Shown piece by piece: positions 23,448 to 34,017 of a DNA stretch of 64,000 nt; position 1 is the stretch's first letter; each line of letters opens with the position of its first letter. Source of the DNA: Desmodesmus armatus. Lineage: Eukaryota > Chlorophyta > Chlorophyceae > Sphaeropleales > Scenedesmaceae. A program made the position numbers and the translations under genes. The notes under the pieces are model-generated. The model saw only the letters and a program-made list of their open reading frames with translations, was not told the origin of the DNA and searched no databases. The stretch spans positions 62,001 through 126,000 of the forward strand of contig VIIQ02000223.1 of NCBI GenBank assembly GCA_007449985.2. The letters are read 5' to 3'.

Positions 23448-24071
23448 ATGCTGGGCACGGTGACGGCTGACAGCATCTCGATGGAGCAGTGGGCAGCGCA
23501 GCAGCTGTCTCGGTCCTTCCAGCGCCGCGCTGATGGCATCAGCAATATCTACATCACCGGCAACAGCGACCAACGCGCCAAGCTGCCTGCGCTGGTAGAG
23601 GCACACAAGCAACGCCGTCAGAAACAAGCAGCTGCAGCAGACGTGGCGGCTGCTGAAGCTGCTCGCAGCGGCGACCCCGCTGCAGCAAAAGCAGCAGCAG
23701 CCAAGGCAGCCGTTGCGGCTGACAAGGCAAAGGCAGCGAACGCCATGGCCGCTGATCTGCAGGCAGCAGTAGCATTAGTAGCAGCAACAGAAAATCTAGC
23801 AGCAGCAAGAGAAGAAGCAGCAGCAGCAGCAGCAGCAGCAGGAGAAGCACCACTTGAAGCAGCAAGAGCAAAGTTAGCAGCAGCAATAGAAGAGACAGCA
23901 GCAGCAATTGCAGCAGCAGAAGCAGCACCTGAAGCAGCAAGAGCAAATTCAGCAGCAGCAGTAGAAGCAGCAGCAGCAGCAATTGCAGCCGCACAAGACA
24001 GGGAGGAGCAGGCTATGGGTGGCGATGGTCTGGCGCAGTCGGCGGCCAAACGCGCACGAATCGATGGTTGA
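23448..24071 (+). CDS. Ala-rich hypothetical protein
   Basis: Not recognised. From ATG 23448 the frame is open for 207 residues. Residues 1-60 are of mixed composition (SISMEQWAAQQLSRSFQRR, then NIYITGNSDQRAKLP); the rest is a long Ala/Glu/Lys-rich segment likely to form extended helix or coiled coil; the end is basic (SAAKRARIDG), resembling a nuclear localisation signal. Only the first 60 residues carry family information. The frame is open upstream to about 23370 and a CTGACAG acceptor lies there, so ATG 23448 may be internal to a larger gene. The Ala run comes from GCA repeats, which stay open in other frames too. Confidence 0.5.
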   Translation: MLGTVTADSISMEQWAAQQLSRSFQRRADGISNIYITGNSDQRAKLPALVEAHKQRRQKQAAAADVAAAEAARSGDPAAAKAAAAKAAVAADKAKAANAMAADLQAAVALVAATENLAAAREEAAAAAAAAGEAPLEAARAKLAAAIEETAAAIAAAEAAPEAARANSAAAVEAAAAAIAAAQDREEQAMGGDGLAQSAAKRARIDG

Positions 24072-24732
24072 GATCAGGGTGCAGCAGCTGTTGGCACATG
24101 GCAGACCTTACTGGCGGCACAGTGCAGTCAGGCACAGGCCTGACTGTGACGTTTGGCTGTGGACGGTGTGCTGTCTGTGTGCAAGCAGTGGGCACGGTGC
24201 GCAGCATCATCAGCGGTGTGCCGTACGGCACCATACGTGTATGCAGGTCAGAAGTACCTGGTGTGTGTGGCAGTTGCCATTCGCGGTGTTTTTCGTGGGG
24301 GACTGGTCTTGTTTGCTAGTCTTGCTGCAGGTTCTGCTTGCAGGTGTGTCTTCCCAGTTCATCCAGTGTGGAGAATGCTGCTCAGCGGTGAAAGTATCCA
24401 CTTGTAACAACCTCCCCCCCAGCTTTGCGTGCCTGTGTACCTGCTGCGCGGCACACAGCACAAAGTTTGCAAACCCAATTGGCATGTTGTCCTTTTTTGC
24501 TAGGCATCGCATTGTAGTAGAGGTGTCAGAATGGCCCCTTGCTTGCCGAGCGGCATAGAGTGCGCGGCAGCTGCCAAGTCAAATATCTCAGTGTGATTTG
24601 CTTTATGAGGGGAGCGCACATGCTGTGATGGGTGGGTTGTTCTGCAGAGTCGGCACTGGGTAATGTGATGATTTGTACTATGCGTCCAGTTTCTTGGCCA
24701 GCCTCCACCCTGCACTGACGCCTCCTGCTCCC
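24072..24732. other. Intergenic, no gene seen
   Basis: The region between the stop of the Ala-rich gene and the SINE head has no supported exon and no conserved element I can name. Confidence 0.45.
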
Positions 24733-25055
24733 GTAGTAGAATGGTTGAGTTCCTGTCATCAGACAGGACTCGGGTTCAAACCATGCCTGCTGCAAGAGAT
24801 GCGGCAGCGCCTACCAGTGATCAGAGTGTCTGAGACTCCTGCCGGGGGCTGGCACTAGGTGGTGATAGGCGCACCACTGAAATCAAGAATGCTGCTGCAA
24901 TTGACGGCTGGCTTGGTGGTGATGTCAATCGCCCTCACACCTGACCAGAGAGACTGGGATACGCAAGTAGGCCCTCTGGGCACCCTCATGAGCCTGACGC
25001 TCGCTGGCTAGCGACGAGGTTGGGCCCTGTCCCCAATTACTGTACTGTACTGTCA
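24733..25055 (+). mobile_element. tRNA-derived SINE with (TACTG)n tail, best copy
   Basis: The head at 24733-24790 has tRNA-like features: AGAATGGTTGAGTTC (A-box/D-arm-like), a CCTGTC/GACAGG stem in the anticodon-arm position, and GGGTTCAAACC, a good B box for RNA polymerase III. The body ends in TTGGGCCCTGTCCCCAATTA followed by three to four TACTG units. A second copy (5197-4826, minus) shares the body and tail junction, and a third (about 30040-30205) shares the tail junction. That fits a non-autonomous SINE copied by a partner LINE, which is not in the window. It lies just past the 3' end of MED13. Confidence 0.75.
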
Positions 25056-25172
25056 AGCCAGAGGTGACTCACCCCCTGTGACAGTGATACAAAACTGTTA
25101 CAATTTGCATCTCACACACTGCACGGCAGCCAACGTCCAAACATGTAAGTCACACCCAAATCAAATCAAATA

Positions 25173-25210
25173 AAAGTTACACCTGTAGCTATGAAGCTCA
25201 AGAGCATATC
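25173..25210 (+). repeat. Copy of dispersed repeat family 2
   Basis: AGTTACACCTGTAGCTATGA then AGCTCAAGAGCATATCA. It lies immediately after the stop of MED13 (minus strand) and supplies a minus-strand TGTAA motif at 25181-25177 that could serve MED13 polyadenylation. Confidence 0.6.
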
Positions 25211-25214
25211 ATAC

Positions 25215-25419
25215 CTATTGGTGGTGCCGAGCTAGAAGCCACAGCCTGTATGCCACAGCAGCTTGCAGCGGCAGGTGAACAACAGCACTGCTGCTGCTGC
25301 TGCTGCTCAGCTGGCGGTCGGGACTGCTCCCGCATAACTGCTGCAGGGCGCACCCTGCTACAGACAAACCACACAAGCCAGCAGCAATGTCACACAGAAC
25401 AGCTGCAGGAGCAAGGTCC

Positions 25420-25460
<41 letters not shown>

Positions 25461-25825
25461 GGTGACACCACCTCCTGCTGTTGCTGCTGCTGCTGCTGCC
25501 GGGGAGACACCGCCTCCTGCTGCTGTTGCTGCTGCTGCTGCTGCTGGGGAGACACCGCCTCGTGCTGCTGCTGCTGCTGCTGCTGGGGTGACACCTCCTG
25601 CTGCTGCTGCTGCTGGAGTGACACCGCTGCCTGTGCCCGAGGTGGTGCCCTCCTCAGGTATAGGGTCCAACAAGCCCCCAGCAAACCCTAAACCCTGCTG
25701 TGAGGCCTCACACTGAAACCCAGCAGACAGCCGCCGCCGCTTGACACTGCTGCCACCTGCTGCATCAGCAGCAGAAGCAGCACTAGTACCTGCGCTCTGT
25801 GTGCTGACACCCCCTGGACTGCTGC

Positions 25826-25870
<45 letters not shown>

Positions 25871-26147
25871 TGATCTGGTTGCTGCACTGCTTTGAATCTT
25901 CAGACAGCAGCAGGGCCCTACTGCTCAGCCGCCGCCGCTGTACACGCCCACTGCTGCCAGCCGCCGCAGCCGCCGCCGCTGCTGCTGCTGCCCAGGTGTG
26001 AGCGCTGACACCAGCTACAGCAGCCAGCAGCTGCAGGTGCAGCAGCCGTGCTGCATCCGTCTCCCTTGGCACTAGTGCATCTGCAGCAGTAGCAGGCGGC
26101 AGCAGCACGAGTGACGCCGTCGGCACTCCTGCTGCTGCTTGAGACGG

Positions 26148-26183
<36 letters not shown>

Positions 26184-27149
26184 GGGTACCCCAGGCATGA
26201 CCAGCAGGGGTCCTGCCAGCACATCCGCTGCTGTGCTGAGCGGCACGGGACCCTCAGGCAGTATGCTTGCCACCACCACAGACCCCAAGAGGCCAGCAGG
26301 CGATGCTACAGCCATAGCCTCCCCTGGACCACCCTCCTGGTTCACACTGTTACTAACAGTGTTATTAACAGTGTTACTGACAGCAGCAGGGGTGTCAGTA
26401 CAGTTGCCAGGAGGGGCCTTGGGTCCCACAGGGGTGGTGTCGGCAGGGTTTTGGGTGGCGCCCGTGAACCCTAGCCCGGTAGGGATGGCGAGGTGCGACG
26501 GGTGCTTGGCAGCAGCAGCAGAGACAGCAGCAACAGCAGCTGAGAGCTGCTGCTGCAGCTCCTGCCATACTGCTGCTGCTGCTGTAGTGAGGCCCTGGTC
26601 CTGTGAAATGGGATCTTGCTGCTGCTGCTGCTGCTGTGCTGCAGCAGCCCCGGCCTTGCTGCTGCTGCAGCTGACACTACTACCACCACAATTACCATTG
26701 CTGATGGCGGCAGCAGCAGCAGCAGCAACCCCTCCTGCTGGTGTTGGTGTAACTGCCTGGTCTGCTTGCTGCTCAGCAGCAGCAGCAGCAGCAGCACCAG
26801 CAGCAGGCTGTGTGTCCGTAAGAAATGCTGGTGCTGAGGGGTCTGCTGCTGCTGCCAATGCTGCTGCTGCTGGCTGTTGTGCATACCCCTGCTGGTTCCC
26901 CAACTGCCACGCCAGCCTGCCCCCCTGCTGCCTACCGCCGCTGCTGCTAGGGTTCACAAGGTCCTGCAGTAAACCCTGCCACACCTGCTGCTCACAATCC
27001 CCCATCTCCTGGTAGGGGTTTTGGTTCAGCACCAATCTGGAGATGACTAAACCCTCGATAATGCCGCTGCGGGGCGCCACGCTGGCAGCAATATCAGCAG
27101 CAAGCGACAGGGACTGGCTCAGGACAGTACCACACACCCAACTCGACAA

Positions 27150-27182
<33 letters not shown>

Positions 27183-30100
27183 GCGGTCACTCGCTACTGC
27201 TGCTGTGCGGTCACTCGCTACTGCTGCTGCCGGTGTCAGCACAGGTGGTATCTGCACCAGTTTGCTTTGCAGCAGCTCAGCTGAATCATCCGTCCAAGCC
27301 AGGGCCAGCCACCCAGCAGCAGCAGCAGCCGCAGCAGTTGGCGGCTGCCAGTAGTAGCAGCAATGCAACGTGCGCTGCCTGTTGCCACAGCTGCTGCTGC
27401 TGCTGCCCGCTGCCTGCTGTCCCTTCTTCCCATCAGCAGCTTCTGCAGGCCGGCCTTCGCCCCCCGATGCTGCTACTGCTGCTGCTGCTGCTGCTGCTGC
27501 TGGCAGCAGTGGCGGCTGCTGGCGGCTGAGGACAAAGGGTGGCTCGTGCAAGGGTGTGCCGTCCAGGGGCTGTGGCGGCTGGTCAGTCATGCGGGACTGG
27601 GCTGGGGGACTGTTGAGCACCCAGGGAGCCTGACAGCACAGCACAGCACAGCACGATAATGATCAGGACGCAGCATGCTTTTGCCCGACTCCCTTGAGGC
27701 AACATGGTAACCCACAGAAATGAGGCTCAACAAGAAGGGCAGGGGAGAGGGGGGATTGAACGGAAAAAGCTGAGTCAATGCTTACCACAAACGCCTTTCA
27801 TTGATGCACATGTCTCAGCATGACATGCAAAACTAGGAGACTGCCCCCTCTCCTTTGTCACTGTCCCACACCCAGCCTATTGTCCCCCACTACTATACTC
27901 CGTCGGTAACGTATGCTTACCAGCACAGGAGTAGCAGCAACAGCACCACCAACATTGGCCCCAGGACTCAAAACTTCTTCACCAACTGCCGCTGCTGCAT
28001 TGCTGCCGCCCCCCACCCCAGACTCCCCCCCTGCTGTTGCTGTTGCTGCTGCTGGGCAGCAGGCTTGCTACCCTCTGCATCTTCTGCTGCTGCTGCTGAT
28101 GCACCAGGGTATAGCACTCCCTCTGAACCCTTGCTGCGGGTGCGTTTCACCTGCATATGCACAGAATAGGCAGCAGCAGCAGCGGCAGCATATGGATTAT
28201 AAATTCATGGGGGTTTGTCAATAGAGCCCATGAGCAAATTGCTCACCCTAGACTGTTCGATTTGCATCATAGAATTGGTACTGTGCTGTACAAAATATAG
28301 CGGCAGGACACCCCGTGTGTACAGTGTGCTGCACCTGCCACCCACCTTTGTGAAGAGTGACATGGCCAGGCCCAGTAGCCCCCTCTCACTCCCAGCCAAC
28401 ACCTCACTCTGTCTCACACAATGGGGCACAGCAACCACCCGCTCCCGCGGCGGCAGGCCTAAAACACAACCCACCAGGCCTGCTGAACCCTGCTGCTGCT
28501 GGCGGTTGGGTGGCAGCAGTGCCGTCTGTAGCTGGGGAGGCAAGCGGGCAGGGCCCTGGGCGGTTACGTAAGATGAGTCATCATGTGGCAAACCCAGTAG
28601 CGACGGCAATATTCCACTGCTACCACAATCAGCAGCAGCAGCAGGAGGAGGGTCTGTGAGGGAGGCAGCAGCTACAGGAGGAGCTGAGGATGAGGCTTTA
28701 TTGCCCTTCTGGCCCTGCCGCTGCTGCTGCTGCTGCTGCTGCTCCAGTATACTTGCACCCTGTTGCACGAGAGTTACTTGGCCTGCAAGGGGGGCCAAGT
28801 ACTCGCACACGACCCCATAACTCTCTTGCAGAAGATCCCTTGCTGAAACCATGCTGGCCCCACAATCCTCTTCTCCCTTCTTCTCCTGCTGCTGCTGTTG
28901 CTGTTGCTGCTGCTGCTGCTGCTGCTGCTGTGTGGTCCCATGAGCCTGCTTCTGCAGGAACTCCGGCACCACCACTAGCACCACCAGCGACCCCTCCTGA
29001 GACACACCCACATTTGGGCACGGACATAAACTCGGCGGCGGGAACAGCAGCCAAGGTGGCGCATGCAGCAGCCGCTGCTGCAGCCCCCGAGCAGCCGCCG
29101 TCAGCCCCCGCAGCCAGCCGTCGCGGCCGCCGCAGCCGCCGCAGTCGACGGAGACGACGGCCGCCGCCACGTCGGCTACGGCGGCTGCGGCGGCTGGCGG
29201 CTGCAGCAGCTGGTTTGGCGGCGGCGGCAGGGGCAGAAGAGAGCCGAGGTTGCAGCTTTTGAAGGTGCAGGAGACGTCCTGAAAGCAAACAGGCACAAAT
29301 ACACAACCCACTTTGGAATGTGGCAACTTTGGATGGATTGTATCAGTGCCTGGATACACTTCCTGTGTCTACACATACAGGTCACCTGGCACCCCTGAGT
29401 CAGCTGTATCCCCACTGGCATGCTAGAAATTTGGAGATGAATAAAGTGTGGCGTACGTATACTTCCACCGCTGAGGGGTATGTTCCTCGTTGGATGACCA
29501 GGGTGAGCAGCAAGCAACAGGTAGTGCAACCCAAGCTTCAACAGTCAAGAAAGGGCCACGTAGGGGGGCAGCCAAGGTCGCAGCTTTTCAAGGTGCAGGA
29601 AATTATGTTGCATGCGAACGGGTGCACACGCATAAGCATGACACGAGTGTCTCTGGCCCCTGCTTTTCTCCCTTTCTTTGCTTTTGACGCCGTGAGCTTG
29701 GTTTGGCTCCTGAATGGGCGGTCAGGCAAGGCCCTGACCCAGTAGTGTATTAGTGATGGTAAACTCTGGCCTCACCTTCATGAATGCTGCAGTCACTGCT
29801 GCACAGTCAGCCGGTGTCAGCACCACATAGGTCAGGGTTTTGGGGCCCCCAGGGGGGCTAAACCCCATCTGCCGCCAGAGGGGCAGGTAGGAGGGGGGGA
29901 CCTGTAGGCATTCAGACTGCAGAGAGGGTAGGCAGTAACAAAGAGGCATACTGTCAATGAGGGGGCGGGGAGGAGGAAGGGTAGAGGTACTTGCATTGTG
30001 GATGCTTTCACTTCTGAGTGGTATGAAGGGCACGAGGAAGATCCCACGTGTATGCGTGTGGTGCTGAGGTTTGCGACCCCCCCTCCATGATTACTGTACT

Positions 30101-32458
30101 GTACTGTACTGTACTGTACTGTACTGTACTGTACTGTACCGTACTGTACTGTGCTGTACTGTACTGTGCTGTACTGTACTGTACTGTACTGCACTGTACT
30201 GTGTTGTTGACTAGTCTGATGATGTCAAGCATTACTGCACACCTCATAATGGGTGTGCACAATTCACATGTGTGTGCACAAGGGAAGGCATGGTGATGGA
30301 ACCCTACTGTTGACCCGAGGGCAGGTCAGTAACATACCCAAGGGTCGTAACAGACCAACCCCTAGGGCTGATGAGTCATGAGTCATGAGTCATAAGTCAT
30401 GACGGTCACTGAGTTTGCCGGCATGTGCTGATGAGTGGACCATGTCCAACTAGTCGTTACTATTACCACACCAACTACTGCAGTTTGCTCCAGCCTGCAA
30501 ACAGTTATGGACATGTAGTACCTGGCAATACATTGGCACGACAGCTATCCAGTGGATGTCATTTGTCAACAGGTGAAACCACATTGCAGCCCATAACTTG
30601 TGCAACAAATAAAGTACCAGGATGTTGCCAGGATCGTTGTCAGGCCTATGTAGCGTCCCGCTACAACATGCCCCCCCCCCCCCTTCCCATCTCTAGCCCT
30701 CACCTGGTGTCCCACCAGCAGCTGTGGACAACTCAGCCGCAGCAACACATGATGGTCCTCAGAACCACCGTCTGCTGCTGCTGCTGCTGAAGGCGCTGCA
30801 GCTGCTGCTGATGGGGCAGAGGCTGCCGCACCTGCTGGCAGCAGCTGCTGCTGCTGCTGTTTGGTGCGTGCAGCAGCACACGACAGCACCTGCAGCAGCT
30901 GCTGGCTAGACACGCCCGGCTGCCTGCTGCCACTAGACTGCTGCAAGTGCTTTCCTGCAAACGCAAATACAACGAATACAGTCGGCAACCCTCAAGGCGC
31001 AACATCCTGCAGCTGGCAGGCGAGCACTGCTGTGTCATCGTTCAAGTAAGGGAGGTCTGGTACCCTGGTGTATGACCCTGAGTGAACAACGCGCCAATTT
31101 TTCCCTGGAGGGTATCATGTTGACGTTTACCCCCCCCCCCCCCCCGGCCAAACAACAGACACCCCCCCCCCCCCAAAAAAACATACACATACCAGCTCAC
31201 AAGCTACATCAGCCACCCCCTGAAAGCCCCCAAACACCCCCCCCCCCCCCCCGCACACACACACCCCAGATCACCTGCTACCTCAGTTTACCCCCCCCCC
31301 CAAGGCATCTGCCGACAATGTGTGATCACGCCTCAGCTGTGTCTGCGGCAAGGCAGGTCTATCTCGTACCCTAGTGTGTGCCATCAGTCACCAAGGCGCC
31401 ATCCTCTCTGGAAGGAATCATGTTCCATCTTGATCCCCCCCCCCCCCAAACACCCCCTCCCCCCAAAAAAACAACGCCCCCCCCCCAACCCTCAACACAC
31501 ACACACACCAGCGCACCTGCTACCTCAGCCACCCCCAGGAGGCCCCCAAGCCCCCCCCCCCCCCCCCCCCACACACACCCTAATGTTGGTGACCAGCTCA
31601 CCTGCTACCTCAGCCACCCCCTCCAACGCCTCTGCCTGCAGTGTTTGAATGCATCTGCTGTGTCTGAGTTAAGTTCAGACAGGTCTGGTACCCTGATGTG
31701 TGACCCTGAGTGAACAAGGCGCCACTTCTTCCCTGGAGGGTATCATGTTCAACGTTTATCACCCCCCCCCCCCCCCCCCCCCAAACACCCCCTCCCCTCA
31801 AGGAACACCCCCCCCCCCATAAAACACACACACACACCAGCTCACCTGCTAGCTCAGCCACCCCCTCCAAGGCCTCTGCCTGAATTGCCAGCAGCTGCAG
31901 CAGGGCAGGGTGCGGCCAGGAGGCACGCACAGCAGCATATGGCAGCTGGTACAGGTCACGCAAATCCGGTGCTGCCGCTGCTGCTGCTGGTGGTGGTGGT
32001 TGCGCTGCTGCTGCACAGCCTCGTGCTGAGGTACTGACACGAAGCGAGTGCTGCTGCTGCTGTTGTTTCTGCTGCTGGTTGTGCTGGGAGGTCTGTCCTG
32101 CATGTGTGGCAACAGCTGGAAGGGAGCCCAGCGCCCATGTGGCACCGGATGCTGCTGCTTCCGGGCCCTGCTGTGTGGATTGCTGCTGCTGACGCTGTGT
32201 AACAGCACTGCTACAGCCTTGCAACAGGTAAGATGGCTGTTGCTGTTGTTGCTGTCCTGCCTGGGCCGCTGCTGCTTGGTTAGCTGTAACACCCGTGGGA
32301 TGGTACTGCAGGTGCTCATGTCTGCTGCCAATTGCTGTTGAAGTCAGTGGATCAGGAGAGTTGAAAGCATGCTTTGAACCTGCTTTGGGGCTAGTGGCAG
32401 CAGTGCTTCCCTGCAGTTGTGTTGGAATGAGATAGGTGGTTGGACAGAAGGTGGACAT
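25215..32458 (-). CDS. MED13: Mediator complex subunit 13 (CDK8 module)
   Basis: Exons on the minus strand: 32458-31846, 30954-30704, 29916-29776, 29278-28346, 28150-27983 and 27629-25215. All join in phase, giving about 1,506 residues. Conserved MED13 C-terminal landmarks appear in order: CPQLLVGHQ, LPLWRQMGFSPPGGPKTLTY with VVLTP, CTFKSCNLGSLLP, WLALAWTDDSAELL, and the last strand LPLQAAVAYRLWLLA. MED13 links the CDK8/cyclin C kinase module to core Mediator and controls RNA polymerase II access. Between landmarks there are very long Ala, Gln and Ser insertions encoded by CAG-type triplets; these are far longer than I would expect. ATG 32458 keeps the frame, but the conserved MED13 N-terminal domain was not seen, so further 5' exons may lie in 32459-34017. 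Intron 1 holds a tandem array (31020-31846), intron 2 a SINE fragment, and intron 3 a decayed copy of the next exon's start (near 29600-29575). Confidence 0.85.
30040..30205 (+). mobile_element. SINE 3' fragment with (TACTG)n tail
   Basis: TGCTGAGGTTTGCGACC then a C run and CATGATTACTG lead into about 21 TACTG units with a few variants. This matches the tail junction of the SINEs at 24733 and 5197. The body upstream is only weakly similar. It lies in the intron of MED13 between exons 30954-30704 and 29916-29776. Confidence 0.6.
31020..31846 (-). repeat. Tandem array of a MED13 exon end plus 5' splice site
   Basis: The last bases of exon 32458-31846 and its donor (minus strand GCTGAGCTAGCAG then GTGAGCTGG) recur at about 31620-31596, 31520-31500, 31285-31265 and 31210-31190 with increasing decay. 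Each is followed by long G runs on the minus strand and by a shared block (TCTGGTACCCTG, TCCCTGGAGGGTATCATGTT) at 31045-31120, 31345-31425 and 31680-31760. Unit length is about 300 bp. Confidence 0.75.
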
Positions 32459-34017
32459 ATCTCAAGAAAGCTATCAATCGACACATACAAGCAACTCATC
32501 AAAATCTCTGCTTGATGGTGAGTATGTCCGAGCTGTTGGTCAGCACGCTGCGTGCTTGGAAGCAAATGACATGTCGCGATCCAAGCAGGTTGCATTTTGA
32601 ACGGCTGACAGTTTGCGATGTTGCACATAAAGCCCTGCACCACTCTATTTGATGTCTACTAACATGATTGGTGTTCCTGAACTGTCGCCTCTCGACACTC
32701 ATGCGGTCTGGTGGGAGAGAGACAGGGAGGCGGGGGGGGGGGTCCTGGCCTGCCCACCATTGTGCCTGGCTGGTGCGGGCTGGTGTGAGGCAGTCTCAAG
32801 GACCTTAAAAGGCCACACACGCATTTTGAGTGACATGCAAAGACGGTTTGACCCTGTACCTCAACGCCACGTGCACGTGCACTCTGAGGTTCATGCCTTC
32901 AGGCTGTCAGCAAGTACACACAGTCCCTAGGCACAGTCCCTTGGCACACAGGCGCCTATGTACTGCCCACCCTGAGGGCACCCCTTGGTGGGCAGAAGTT
33001 AGTACAGCGACTGTGCAGCAACACAAACTGCACTCTGCTGTCCTACAGTGCCACTGAACAGGCAAAACTCTGTGTTGAGAAACCGGCACCGCAGGGCTAG
33101 GGCAACCAATTGGGCAACCGTCCTCGGATGCCTTCCGTGTGAGTCACACGCAGCCATGAATACTCGCAAGCTTTTGCTCCTCCTGCAGTCCTCCTCCCTC
33201 CCCACCCCACCACCTCCCTGTGCCTCTCCACCACTCCCAACAGGACTCGCCTGCAACACCTGATCGGATGCCACATGGCCGATGCCCCCATGGCCCATGG
33301 CCCCTGGCCAGGCATAGCGTAGGTTTTATGCACATACCCAGCCCCCCCCCCCCCCCCCCCCGCCCCCGCGCACGCCCCCCTGACTCAGGGCGAACAGTCC
33401 CCTTGAAGGCCCGAGGAGTGCTTGATATTTACATGCAACAATCTTCCTTTGCGACACAGACAGCCTGCTGCATGACCCACAAAACATCCGATGCAACCCC
33501 CACAGGGCTTGTGGTACAAGCCTTGTACTACAACTTGTCCTAAGGCTGTTGGAGGTAGTTGCGGTGCCGGCTTATGATACAGACGGCTCTAGCATACAGC
33601 AAGGCACGCCTTCCGCCAATGTTCAAGCAGCTTTTGAAACCGGGCAGTCGTTGATCCGTCCAAGTGACGAGTGCACTGATAAAACGATCCAGTGAGACTT
33701 CTAGACACCAGCAGCACAGTCTAGCAGGACCTTACATAGTACAATGAATTGAATGGATATAGGTGGACAGTGCAGCATCTGCAATGCCACAAGTGTTTCC
33801 ATTGAGCAGCCTGGGCCGACAGACAGCCTTGTCGCCGGTCAAACCCACAGGGTTCCACAGTGGGTCCCAGTGCTCTGAAGCAGTCAGCCTTCACGAGTCT
33901 CATGCCTTCCACCACTGTTGGTAGCATCATCAGGGCCTCGTTTGAGCTCGGGTTCTATCTGTGCTGGGGTGTTTCTTGCTCTGCTGTCTCAAGCTTGTCC
34001 TCTGAACCTCCTCTGGC
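32459..34017. other. Region between MED13 and the tepsin-like gene (divergent)
   Basis: No exon could be assigned. Missing N-terminal MED13 exons would have to lie here on the minus strand; 33235-33100 has reading frames but none that I recognise. A pure C run lies at 33342-33362. The two promoters should be in this interval. Confidence 0.4.

Noticed and set aside
23448..24071. Ala-rich protein as a light-harvesting or histone H1-like protein
   Set aside because: It has Ala and Lys runs but lacks an H1 winged-helix domain; residues 1-60 match nothing I know.
24737..24790. A true tRNA gene
   Set aside because: The A-box region and acceptor stem do not fold into a full cloverleaf by eye; the B box and tail fit a SINE head better.
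26197..27015. A 272-residue plus-strand frame opposite MED13
   Set aside because: Antisense of the MED13 exon with triplet runs; the minus-strand frame has the conserved domains.
29030..29262. GCC/CGG-rich stretch as a CpG island or separate gene
   Set aside because: It lies inside the phase-consistent MED13 exon 29278-28346 as an Ala/Val/Gly-rich segment.
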